Shown piece by piece: positions 1-6,737 of a stretch of 8,811 nucleotides of DNA (positions within the stretch are counted from its first letter, which is position 1; every line of letters starts with the position of its first letter). This stretch comes from Oligoflexia bacterium (lineage in GTDB: Bacteria > Bdellovibrionota > UBA1018), in NCBI GenBank assembly GCA_903854365.1, contig CAINWE010000450.1:1-8811 (forward strand), in the 5' to 3' direction. Below the pieces are notes generated by a model, which ran no database searches, was not told the DNA's origin, and was given only the letters and a program-made list of their open reading frames with translations. Both the position numbers and the translations under genes were made by a program.

Positions 1-355
1 GAAAAGATCCTCCCGAGACCCTCTCGCGAACATCCAAAATAATCGAACGAAAAACCCCGGTCGATTGATCAGCAAGTAATTCCAACCCCTGGACTAACGG
101 CATTCCAGAACTCATCAAAAGTTGAAACTGCCTTGAAAAATTGAGAACCTGCTCCAGAGTCACGTTGTCCCACTGCTTGCGGATGATCGCAAACACGTCG
201 ACATTCATACCGGCACCGGCCTTGGTAATTCGGGTTGGCCGAATTCCTTGACTCCGCAGCGATACTCGCACTTCTCCTTCTACAGAAGCTTCCATCGAGC
301 CTCTGACAACCTGCTTGCGGGCTCGGTCAAGACCTTGATAGTCGAACCTGGGCAT
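1..355 (-). CDS. pilC: PilC, type IV pilus inner-membrane platform protein (N-terminal part, cut by window edge)
   Basis: This is the first 118 codons of a type II secretion F/PilC family protein; the rest lies left of the window. The start ATG (353-355) shares one base with the pilT stop codon (TAATG), and a GGAG lies about 10 bases upstream, so translation is probably coupled to pilT. The visible protein begins MPRFDYQGLD and has the usual N-terminal pattern of the family: an aromatic-rich YxG start, then VRGSMEA near residue 17 and LRSQGIRPTRI at 34-43. The first T2SSF domain starts near residue 66 with TLEQVLNFSRQFQLLMSSG followed by MPLVQGLELL. In known systems PilC sits in the inner membrane and couples the PilB and PilT motors to pilin assembly and disassembly. 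Full-length members are about 400 residues, so about 70 % of the gene is missing. The family call is firm; membrane segments are not yet reached. Confidence 0.93.
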   Translation of the reverse strand, partial: MPRFDYQGLDRARKQVVRGSMEASVEGEVRVSLRSQGIRPTRITKAGAGMNVDVFAIIRKQWDNVTLEQVLNFSRQFQLLMSSGMPLVQGLELLADQSTGVFRSIILDVRERVSGGSF

Positions 356-1443
356 TATTTCTTAGCTCCATCAGGAACTGAAGCGAGCATCTTGGCCAGT
401 TCTTCAGGAGCGGTGGTGTGCTCGAGGGCGTCGGACTTGGAAATCGCTCCGGCTTTCACTAAGCCGATCAAGGACTGATTCATCGTCTGCATCCCAGTAT
501 CTTGTTGACCGACCTGCATTGCCGAATAGACCTGATGCACCTTGTCTTCACGAATCAAGTTTCGGATTGCCATCGTAGGAATTAAAATCTCAATCCCTAA
601 ACTTCGACCGGATTTAATACTACTCGGTACCAGTTGCTGCGAGACAATCGCCTGAAGAGTAAAGGAGAGCAACTGACGGACTTGGACCTGCTGATGCGGA
701 GGAAACACATTGATCACACGGTTGATCGATTGAACCGCATTATTCGTATGCAGCGTACCGAACACCAAGTGCCCCGTTTCTGCCAACGTCAAAGCTGTCT
801 CGATGGTTTCTACGTCTCGCAACTCACCGACTAATATACAGTCTGGATCTTGTCGAAGAAGGCGCTTGAGCGCATGCCCGAAGGTCTTAGTGTCTGAGCC
901 AACTTCTCTCTGATTCACGATACAGTTTTTATGGGGATGGATAAACTCGACCGGGTCTTCGACGGTCACAATGTGTCCAAATTCCTCCCGATTAATCAAA
1001 TCCAACATCGCTGCCAAAGTCGTCGATTTACCGCTCCCAGTAGGGCCCGTGACTAAAACTAATCCGTTTGGGAGTCGAACAATCTCCCTCAGAACCGGAG
1101 GCAAATTAAGGCGATTAAAATCCGGGATTGAAATCGGAATCCTTCTAAATACCCCAGCAATGAAACCCTTCTGATAAAATAAATTTCCTCTGAAACGAGC
1201 CAGATCTTTAATGCCGAAAGAGAAATCTAATTCTAGGACTTTCTCAATTTCGGCCTTCTGTGACTCAGTCAGGACCGAGAAACAGAGGTCCTTCGCGTCT
1301 TGAGGAGTCAGGGGATCGAGCTTGACTTTGGCCATCTTTCCTTGAATTCGAAATTGAGGGGGCACGCCTACCGTAATATGAAGATCGGAAGCATCCTGAT
1401 CGACCATCGCCTTAAGCAAAGCAGGCAGCGTCACATTAGCCAT
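355..1443 (-). CDS. pilT: PilT, type IV pilus retraction ATPase
   Basis: This is a 362-residue GspE/PilT-family secretion ATPase, the usual length for PilT. The N-terminal PAS-like domain (about 1-100) contains the family signature ASDLHITVGVPPQFRIQG at 18-35. The RecA-like domain has Walker A GPTGSGKS (133-140), an Asp box around VTVEDPVEFI (159-168), Walker B with CILVGELRD (202-210) and a His box ETGHLVFGTLHTNNA (222-236). The C-terminal PilT hallmark AIRNLIRE is intact at 292-299, which separates PilT from PilB. The zinc CxxC pairs of PilB are absent. In known systems the hexamer drives pilin depolymerisation at the PilC platform and so powers twitching motility. The gene lies 3 bp after pilB, and a strong GGAGG sits 8 bases before its ATG inside the end of pilB; it overlaps pilC by one base. 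Co-transcription of the three genes is inferred from this packing. Confidence 0.97.
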   Translation of the reverse strand: MANVTLPALLKAMVDQDASDLHITVGVPPQFRIQGKMAKVKLDPLTPQDAKDLCFSVLTESQKAEIEKVLELDFSFGIKDLARFRGNLFYQKGFIAGVFRRIPISIPDFNRLNLPPVLREIVRLPNGLVLVTGPTGSGKSTTLAAMLDLINREEFGHIVTVEDPVEFIHPHKNCIVNQREVGSDTKTFGHALKRLLRQDPDCILVGELRDVETIETALTLAETGHLVFGTLHTNNAVQSINRVINVFPPHQQVQVRQLLSFTLQAIVSQQLVPSSIKSGRSLGIEILIPTMAIRNLIREDKVHQVYSAMQVGQQDTGMQTMNQSLIGLVKAGAISKSDALEHTTAPEELAKMLASVPDGAKK

Positions 1444-1446
1444 AAA

Positions 1447-3147
1447 TTAATCCTCCACCGTAGCAGTTAATACCTCGCCCAGGGTAGTCCGTCCCTCGAG
1501 CACTTTAGTAATTCCAGACATTCTTAGAGTTTTTAAATTTTCTTGAATTGCCTGCTTCTTCAAGTCAATCGCCGATGCACCTCTTAAGACCATTTCCTTA
1601 AGGGCGGGTGAAAAGTCCAAAACTTCGTAAATCGCAACTCGCCCCTTCATTCCACTCTGATTACACTGGGCACAGCCGCTTCCTTTAGAAACCTTGGCAT
1701 CTTTGAGTTCTTCTTTTGTCACCCCATATTTCATCAGCTCCGGGATAGAAGCTTTGTCATCGACACGACACCCACTGCAGATCGTTCTGAGGAGTCGCTG
1801 CGCAACAATCGTATTCACGGAGGCAACCACTAAAAACGGTTCAATCCCCATATTGACTAAACGGGTGATCGTGCTGATCGAATCGTTCGTATGGAGAGTG
1901 GAGAGAACAAGATGCCCCGTCAAGGCTGCGTGAATCGCCACTTCAGCAGTCTCGAAGTCTCGAATTTCCCCCACCAAAATCACATCCGGGTCTTGTCGGA
2001 GCAGTGCTCGTAATGCATTGGCAAACGTGAGGCCTACGTCTTTATTGATCTGGGTCTGATTAATCCCCTCAAAATTATACTCCACTGGATCTTCTACAGT
2101 AGACAGATTATCAGTCGTTTTATTCAGCTCAGCCAAAGCAGAGTAGAGGGTCGTTGTTTTTCCGCTCCCGGTAGGGCCAGTGACCAGAAGTAATCCGTTC
2201 GGCGCATTAAACCCTTTTTGAAAAATTTCTAAGGCACCTTTTTCAAACCCTAATTTACTAAAATCAAGCTGAACGGCACCCTTACTCAAAACGCGGAGCA
2301 CGAGTTTTTCGCCGTAGAGAGTCGGAATAGAGTTGGCTCGAAAATCCACGTCTTTTCCCTCAAACTTCAGCTTGATACGGCCGTCTTGAGGAATCCGAGT
2401 TTCAGCAATATCCATCCGGGCCATGATTTTTAATCGGGCAACAACGGCTCTCCGCATCTCTGGAGGAACTTGAGCAATTTCGTAAAGTACGCCGTCAATA
2501 CGCACCCGAATTCTCATTTTTGTTTCATAAGGCTCAGCATGCAAGTCGCTCGCCTTTCGCCGAATGGTCTCAGCTAAAATCCCATTGACGAGCTGAATGA
2601 CAGGAGCATCTTGTGCGGAAGATCCTCCAGCATCAATGTCATGCACTTGAACTAAATCAACCCCAGAGGAACCCTCTTCCTTATTTTCCTTCTTAAAAGA
2701 CTCAATCGCACTTCCAACGGATGCTGCGCCTCCATAATATTTATGCAGGGCAGAGTCAAAGGCAGAAGGCGTGGTCAGAACTGCTTCGACATTTAACTTC
2801 ACGACGAACTTGAGATCCTCAATCGAGGACACCTGAGTCGGGTCATAAATTGCCACAATGAGCGTGTCGCGATTGATCTGTATAGGAATAGATCGGGTTT
2901 TTCTGGCCAGATCCACCGGTATTTTCTGAATCACCTCTGGTTTGATATTAAATTTATCGAGATTAACACTCGGCAAACTGAATTTCTGACCCAAAAAATA
3001 CAAAAGTCGACTCTCAGAGACATACTTTTTTTCGATCAAAAAACGCAGGAAGTCTTTCCCAGACTTATTCGCCTCAATGGACTCGTTCATTTGCGGCTGT
3101 GTGATGAGCTTTTCCTTAGCTAGAAGCTCGACTAATTGACGGGACAT
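1447..3147 (-). CDS. pilB: PilB, type IV pilus assembly (extension) ATPase
   Basis: This is a 566-residue GspE/PilB ATPase of normal family length. The N-terminal GspE_N/MshEN-type domain covers roughly 1-140. A variable, acidic and Gly/Ser-rich linker (about 141-178) follows, and then the bilobed ATPase core. The core shows ASDLHAEP (199-206), an arginine-rich stretch (RIRVRIDG, 212-219), Walker A GPTGSGKT (324-331), Asp box VEDPVEY (351-357), Walker B DVILVGEIRD (388-397) and His box LTGHLVLSTLHTND (409-422). Two CxxC pairs, C457/C460 and C492/C495, form the zinc site typical of PilB/GspE and absent from PilT. The expected role is powering pilin polymerisation at the inner membrane with PilC. 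It is the first gene of the pilB-pilT-pilC unit. The ATG at 3147 has only a weak upstream AAG as ribosome site. The N-terminal repeats depart from the c-di-GMP-binding MshEN consensus (see findings). Confidence 0.97.
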   Translation of the reverse strand: MSRQLVELLAKEKLITQPQMNESIEANKSGKDFLRFLIEKKYVSESRLLYFLGQKFSLPSVNLDKFNIKPEVIQKIPVDLARKTRSIPIQINRDTLIVAIYDPTQVSSIEDLKFVVKLNVEAVLTTPSAFDSALHKYYGGAASVGSAIESFKKENKEEGSSGVDLVQVHDIDAGGSSAQDAPVIQLVNGILAETIRRKASDLHAEPYETKMRIRVRIDGVLYEIAQVPPEMRRAVVARLKIMARMDIAETRIPQDGRIKLKFEGKDVDFRANSIPTLYGEKLVLRVLSKGAVQLDFSKLGFEKGALEIFQKGFNAPNGLLLVTGPTGSGKTTTLYSALAELNKTTDNLSTVEDPVEYNFEGINQTQINKDVGLTFANALRALLRQDPDVILVGEIRDFETAEVAIHAALTGHLVLSTLHTNDSISTITRLVNMGIEPFLVVASVNTIVAQRLLRTICSGCRVDDKASIPELMKYGVTKEELKDAKVSKGSGCAQCNQSGMKGRVAIYEVLDFSPALKEMVLRGASAIDLKKQAIQENLKTLRMSGITKVLEGRTTLGEVLTATVED

Positions 3148-3185
3148 ATCTTAATATGGTGCGGCCGTTCGTATTCTTTGTAAAC

Positions 3186-3194
3186 TGTGGATAA
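3186..3194 (-). promoter_or_regulatory. Perfect DnaA-box sequence
   Basis: The plus strand reads TGTGGATAA, so the minus strand reads TTATCCACA, the full consensus DnaA box. It is 39 bp upstream of the pilB start codon and lies just upstream of the putative glnN -35 element. I noticed no second box nearby, so a replication origin is unlikely; a single regulatory or titrating DnaA site is possible. Function is inferred from the sequence match alone. Confidence 0.4.
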
Positions 3195-3228
3195 TTTGAC
3201 GGAATAGTTTCAATTCAATTTAAAATAA

Positions 3229-3243
3229 GTTATAGATCTTAAC
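3229..3243. repeat. Near-palindrome in the glnN leader
   Basis: GTTATAGATCTTAAC has outer arms GTTA/TAAC and an AGATCT core, one base short of perfect symmetry. It lies between the putative glnN -10 and the ribosome site, where a repressor operator or small leader hairpin could act. It does not match the GlnR or NtcA site patterns known to me. It could be chance in AT-rich DNA. Confidence 0.22.
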
Positions 3244-3265
3244 GGAATAAGTCTGGAGAAATAAC

Positions 3266-5494
3266 ATGAATCAAGACATCAACTCTTCTCATCGGAATCA
3301 AGCCATTCGAGACGTCCTGACACGAATCCCTAGGAAATTTGATCCTCCCCGAGACGAGAATGGCAAGGCCCTAAAGATCTCAGACTTTTTTGGAGTGAAT
3401 ACCTTTGATCTTCAAAAAATGAAGGAAAAACTCCCGAAGGAGATTTTCCTCAAGCTCATCTCCACCATTAACGCTGGGAAGCCCCTGGATCGCGAAATTG
3501 CGAATTCTGTCGCACATTCGATCAAGGAGTGGGCTCTCGCTCGCGGAGCAACTCATTTTTGCCACTGGTTCCAACCTCAAACCGGCCTCACTGCAGAGAA
3601 GCATGATGCTTTTATCAGTTTTGACGACCACCACCCCACCCTGGAAAAATTCTCTGGAAGTCAACTCATCCAAAGCGAACCCGACGCATCTAGTTTTCCC
3701 TCAGGGGGAATGAGGACGACCTTTGAGGCGCGCGGCTATACCGCATGGGATCCCACGAGCCCAGTCTTCATCATGGAACACACGAACGGGAAGACCCTGT
3801 GTATCCCCTCGGTCTTTATTAGCTACCATGGCGACAGTCTCGACGAAAAGACCGGGCTGCTCAAAAGTATTGAAGTTTTATCTCAACGCGCCATTGAGCT
3901 ACTCGCCCCTCTAGGCTACTCAGGGCTAAAACGCGTCACTCCGACTCTCGGTGCCGAGCAAGAGTATTTCCTCATTGATCGAAGTTTCTATGGTCTACGA
4001 CCGGATCTCATGATGGCTGGCCGCACCCTACTCGGGGGCTCTCCCCCCAAAGGGCAACAACTCGAAGATCACTACTTCGGAAGTATTCCGGCCAGGGTCC
4101 AGGCCTTTATGAGCGAAATGGAGTACGAACTCTACAAGCTAGGAGTGCCCATTAAGACTCGTCACAATGAGGTGGCTCCCAATCAATTTGAATGCGCGCC
4201 CATTTTTGAGGAAGCCAACATTGCAACGGATCATAATCAACTCACGATGGAGATCCTGCGAAAGGTCGCTACCCGCCACCACCTAGCGGTACTCTTGCAT
4301 GAAAAGCCGTTTGCCGGCATCAATGGCAGCGGCAAGCATAACAATTGGTCTCTCATGGCCTCCTCAAGCGATCCGAATTTAGACGGAGAAAATTTACTGG
4401 AGCCGGGTAAAACGCCCATGCAAAATCTCCGTTTTCTTCTCGTGCTCGCCGGAGTTCTGAAGGGCGTCCATCAGCATGCCGGCCTCCTCCGCGCCAGTAT
4501 TGCGTCCTCAGGAAATGATCATCGCCTCGGAGCCAACGAGGCCCCTCCCGCTATTATTTCAGTTTTCATGGGTGACTTGCTGAATCAAATTATTGACGAA
4601 ATCGCGGCCGGCAAAGATTCCGGCCTGAGTGCTGAAGCGGCAATGATCGAGCTTGGCGTCAGTAAACTCCCTTCAGTCATGAAAGATAATACCGACCGAA
4701 ATCGGACATCACCTTTTGCTTTTACCGGAAATAAGTTTGAGTTCCGGGCCGTAGGCTCCTCCGCTTCGACTGCTTTTCCGGTGACGATTCTCAATGCCGC
4801 TGTCGCTGACGGTTTCACCCAACTCACTACCTCCATCCAAGAGAAGCGGAAGACCACATCGACCCTGGAGGCTGCGATTCTTGAGGTGATCCGCGAAGCA
4901 TTCATTGAATCTGAGCCCATCCGGTTTGAAGGAAATAATTACTCGACTGACTGGGTGACCGAAGCAGAAGCGCGTCATCTGCCTCACCTGAAAAAGACAC
5001 CCGAAGCGCTCCATCAACTGAATACTCGCGCGTCCAAGGAACTCCTCGCGAAATTGGGGATTTTTTCGGAGGCCGAGATGCAATGCCGCTTTCATGTACG
5101 CCTCGAGCGCTATATCAAAAATCTATGGATCGAGGCCGACACCCTCAAATCGATGGTTGACACCCAGATCGTTCCTAGCCTTTACGCTTACCATGGACAT
5201 CTCTCTCAAGGCGCAGCCGCGAGCGAAGCTCTGGGCATCAAAGGGCCGCAGGTCGATACTTTAGGACGACTGAGTGCATTAGCGGAAATTCTGAAAACCC
5301 AGAGAGGCCAACTCGATCAGGCTCTGAGCGCGGCCGAGAAAGCAGTCACTGATGAGCAAAAGGCCCAACTTTTGGCAGAAAAAGTATCGGACGCCATGCT
5401 AGATATTAGAAAAACTTGCGACGAACTGGAAACTTCGGTCGGAGATCAGTATTGGCCATTCCCGAAATACAGGGAGATCCTGTTTTTCCTCTAA
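3266..5494 (+). CDS. glnN: Type III glutamine synthetase (GSIII)
   Basis: This 742-residue enzyme condenses glutamate and ammonia to glutamine with ATP, in the cytoplasm. Its length matches GSIII (about 700-750), not GSI or GSII (about 350-470). GSIII hallmarks are visible: FFGVNTFD (41-48), GGMRTTFEARGYTAWDP (147-163), catalytic-core GAEQEYFLID (229-238), the metal/glutamate region KTRHNEVAPNQFECAPIFE (297-315), EKPFAGINGSGKHNNWSL (346-363), NDHRLGANEAPPAI (417-430) and NRTSPFAFTGNKFEFRAVGS (479-498). The C-terminal tail (about 665-725) is helical and coiled-coil-like, and ends in the common WPFPKYREILF. The start ATG has GGAG at a 7-base spacing. It is transcribed alone, divergently from pilB; its stop overlaps that of the convergent small gene by four bases. 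No sigma-54 site is seen upstream, although nitrogen control would be expected for this enzyme. No frameshift or missing active-site residue is seen. Confidence 0.97.
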   Translation: MNQDINSSHRNQAIRDVLTRIPRKFDPPRDENGKALKISDFFGVNTFDLQKMKEKLPKEIFLKLISTINAGKPLDREIANSVAHSIKEWALARGATHFCHWFQPQTGLTAEKHDAFISFDDHHPTLEKFSGSQLIQSEPDASSFPSGGMRTTFEARGYTAWDPTSPVFIMEHTNGKTLCIPSVFISYHGDSLDEKTGLLKSIEVLSQRAIELLAPLGYSGLKRVTPTLGAEQEYFLIDRSFYGLRPDLMMAGRTLLGGSPPKGQQLEDHYFGSIPARVQAFMSEMEYELYKLGVPIKTRHNEVAPNQFECAPIFEEANIATDHNQLTMEILRKVATRHHLAVLLHEKPFAGINGSGKHNNWSLMASSSDPNLDGENLLEPGKTPMQNLRFLLVLAGVLKGVHQHAGLLRASIASSGNDHRLGANEAPPAIISVFMGDLLNQIIDEIAAGKDSGLSAEAAMIELGVSKLPSVMKDNTDRNRTSPFAFTGNKFEFRAVGSSASTAFPVTILNAAVADGFTQLTTSIQEKRKTTSTLEAAILEVIREAFIESEPIRFEGNNYSTDWVTEAEARHLPHLKKTPEALHQLNTRASKELLAKLGIFSEAEMQCRFHVRLERYIKNLWIEADTLKSMVDTQIVPSLYAYHGHLSQGAAASEALGIKGPQVDTLGRLSALAEILKTQRGQLDQALSAAEKAVTDEQKAQLLAEKVSDAMLDIRKTCDELETSVGDQYWPFPKYREILFFL

Positions 5495-5509
5495 TCGCGT
5501 TCGATTAGA
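5490..5509. terminator. Hairpin at the overlapping glnN / small-gene stop codons
   Basis: TCTAATCG and CGATTAGA form a perfect 8-bp stem around the four-base loop CGTT. The left arm contains both stop codons: glnN TAA at 5492-5494 and the convergent TAG at 5491-5493. No uridine run follows on either strand, so it is not a classical intrinsic terminator. It could still act as a bidirectional 3'-end structure, since there is no other space for one. Function is inferred from position. Confidence 0.4.
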
Positions 5510-5721
5510 TCCTTCAATCTCAGCGCCGCTTTCAGCGCAAAAACGACGGACTGGGCAGGAACTTGAATCATGGCCCAGTCCGAAAACTTGGACCATCCTT
5601 TTTGAGGTGCCTTTTCATGGGGAACCTTCTCGATTGCATCCCCGGATCGATGAGTGCGACTCCCGGCTTGAGGCTTTGATTTCTTTTTATCAAATGGATT
5701 TCTTCCCAAGTGTTTAGGCAT
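5491..5721 (-). CDS. Small basic protein coupled to ParA; candidate ParA partner
   Basis: This is a 76-residue hypothetical protein of no family I recognise. The chosen ATG (5719-5721) lies inside the last codons of parA, overlapping it by 8 bp, and has a G-rich ribosome site (AAAGGGGGG) just upstream. A GTG at 5736 in the same frame is a weaker alternative that would add five residues. The first 45 residues are strongly basic (about 15 Lys/Arg/His) and begin MPKHLGRNPFDKKK. The last 30 residues (about 47-76) are hydrophobic then charged, ending in ALKAALRLKDLIERD, a likely amphipathic helix. There is no signal peptide, long membrane helix or cysteine. A short basic N-terminal peptide next to parA is the layout of known ParA activators (ParB N-termini and cargo-positioning adaptors), so I infer a ParA-binding role. 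A nucleic-acid-binding protein is the alternative. Confidence 0.72.
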   Translation of the reverse strand: MPKHLGRNPFDKKKSKPQAGSRTHRSGDAIEKVPHEKAPQKGWSKFSDWAMIQVPAQSVVFALKAALRLKDLIERD

Positions 5722-6577
5722 TCGCCCCCCTTTCACACCGATTCAGCACCTCCTCGGCTGCTAAAACATAGTCCTGCGCACCTCGAGAAGATCGATCATA
5801 TTCTAAAACGGATTGTGCGTGACCTGAGCTTTCGGCAATAGCGGCATTATCATGGATAACAGCATCAAAGAGCTGACTACCCAATTCTCGCTTCAACGCC
5901 TCGATCACTTCTTGAGTGAGTTTTCTGCGATTCGAAAACTGGGTCGGCAAAACTCCCAAAATAGCAATGTCGGAGTTCCAACGCGATCGAACATCTTCGA
6001 TCGCCTCCCTGATTTTGACAATCCCTTCTAAACTGAAAAATTCGGTTTGAACCGGGATCAGGACATACTGACTAGCGCAAAGTGAATTCATGGTGAGTAA
6101 ATTCAAACTCGGGGGAGTATCTAAAATAATAAAATCATAATCATCGCGAATCGTTTCAAAAAAACGAGAAAGAATGACTTCCCGATCTGAATGAGTGAAG
6201 AGATAGTATTCCACTCCAGATAACGCCTTATCAGAAGCAATCAAATCTACCCCCGATTGAGTCGGCGTAATGTAAAGATGTCGTGCGCGAGCATCAATTG
6301 GTCGTTTCGATAAGTAAACTTCATCGAGCGTCTGCAGGGACTCGAAAGGCGGCTCGCCGGGAGTCACCCCCAGGTAACTCGTGAGATTAGACTGAGGATC
6401 GCCGTCTACAAGCAGGACACGCTTGCCTTTTTTAACCAGGGCCACCCCGAGATTCATCACCGTCGTGGTCTTGCCGACCCCCCCTTTTTGATTCGCTACG
6501 GTAATGATCGTAGCCCCTCGAGGAGTCGACTGCTTGGACTGAAACACTTTTTTTTCTGCTTTACCTCTGAGAACCAT
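5714..6577 (-). CDS. ParA/Soj-family ATPase, stand-alone (no ParB here)
   Basis: This is a 287-residue P-loop ATPase of the ParA/MinD superfamily. It has the deviant Walker A KGGVGKTT (31-38) with both signature lysines, Walker A' VLLVDGDPQSNLT (54-66), Walker B FIILDTPPSL (149-158) and the ParA C-terminal pattern DRSSRGAQDY (261-270). It resembles chromosomal Soj/ParA: there is no N-terminal helix-turn-helix domain of the plasmid P1/F type, only about 22 extra basic residues before the first strand. Such ATPases dimerise with ATP, bind DNA non-specifically and position chromosomes or protein cargo. No parB or visible parS follows; instead the coupled 76-residue basic protein does. The ATG at 6577 has AGGGG 6 bases upstream. 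The cargo is unknown. A pole, chemoreceptor or pilus-positioning role, as in other orphan ParA proteins, is inference. The ParA family call is firm. Confidence 0.93.
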   Translation of the reverse strand: MVLRGKAEKKVFQSKQSTPRGATIITVANQKGGVGKTTTVMNLGVALVKKGKRVLLVDGDPQSNLTSYLGVTPGEPPFESLQTLDEVYLSKRPIDARARHLYITPTQSGVDLIASDKALSGVEYYLFTHSDREVILSRFFETIRDDYDFIILDTPPSLNLLTMNSLCASQYVLIPVQTEFFSLEGIVKIREAIEDVRSRWNSDIAILGVLPTQFSNRRKLTQEVIEALKRELGSQLFDAVIHDNAAIAESSGHAQSVLEYDRSSRGAQDYVLAAEEVLNRCERGANA

Positions 6578-6737
6578 ACAAAACCCCTGTTGTTGAGAAA
6601 TGAATCAACGCTGAGCTCAAGCTGCCGTGCTTCTAGAGTGCTCCTTTTACTGAAGAAAATCAATGATCTGATCCGAGTCAGTTGATCGAGGATCTGTGCT
6701 TGACGAATCCAGGCTGGATATGGCTTATGATGGTCCC
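6578..6737. promoter_or_regulatory. Divergent region between parA and the CxxCxxCC gene
   Basis: This 160-bp gap should carry promoters for both directions. On the plus strand TATGAT (6726-6731) ends 6 bases before the ATG at 6738, and TTGACG (6700-6705) is 20 bp further upstream. That arrangement fits a leaderless transcript better than a normal leader. Toward parA no clear promoter is seen; a small inverted repeat, GTTGA (6592-6596) and TCAAC (6605-6609), sits just upstream of its ribosome site. These assignments are by eye and tentative. Confidence 0.35.

Larger units (their letters stand above)
3148..3265. promoter_or_regulatory. Divergent pilB/glnN promoter region
   Basis: This 118-bp AT-rich gap separates two divergently transcribed genes, so promoters for both must lie here or overlap its edges. 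Toward glnN I see TTGACG (3196-3201) and TAAAAT (3221-3226), separated by 19 bp, which is longer than the ideal 17. That would start transcription near 3233 and leave a leader of about 33 bases. No convincing -35/-10 pair is seen toward pilB. A GGAG (3255-3258), 7 bases before the glnN ATG, is a good ribosome site. A DnaA-box match and a near-palindrome, listed separately, lie in the same gap. The promoter assignment is inference from consensus matching by eye. Confidence 0.45.

Noticed and set aside
3157..3171. Sigma-54-like TGGTGC-N4-TTCG element in the pilB/glnN gap
   Set aside because: The -24 GG is present, but the required -12 GC reads CG at the correct spacing.
3148..3265. Replication origin, because of the DnaA box
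   Set aside because: Only one box was noticed, no dnaA/dnaN/gidA neighbours are present, and the AT-rich gap is only 118 bp.
4585..5095. Two long antisense open frames (111 and 128 codons) within glnN
   Set aside because: They lie opposite highly conserved GSIII sequence, overlap each other, have Ser/Arg-rich composition and match no family I know; they are shadow frames.
5722..5736. GTG start that would extend the small basic protein by five residues
   Set aside because: The ATG at 5721 has the G-rich ribosome site directly upstream, and that site would be inside the extended frame.
6578..6737. FMN riboswitch ahead of the ribF operon
   Set aside because: No conserved RFN-element helices or sequence blocks are recognisable, and the gap is short with a start-proximal promoter candidate.
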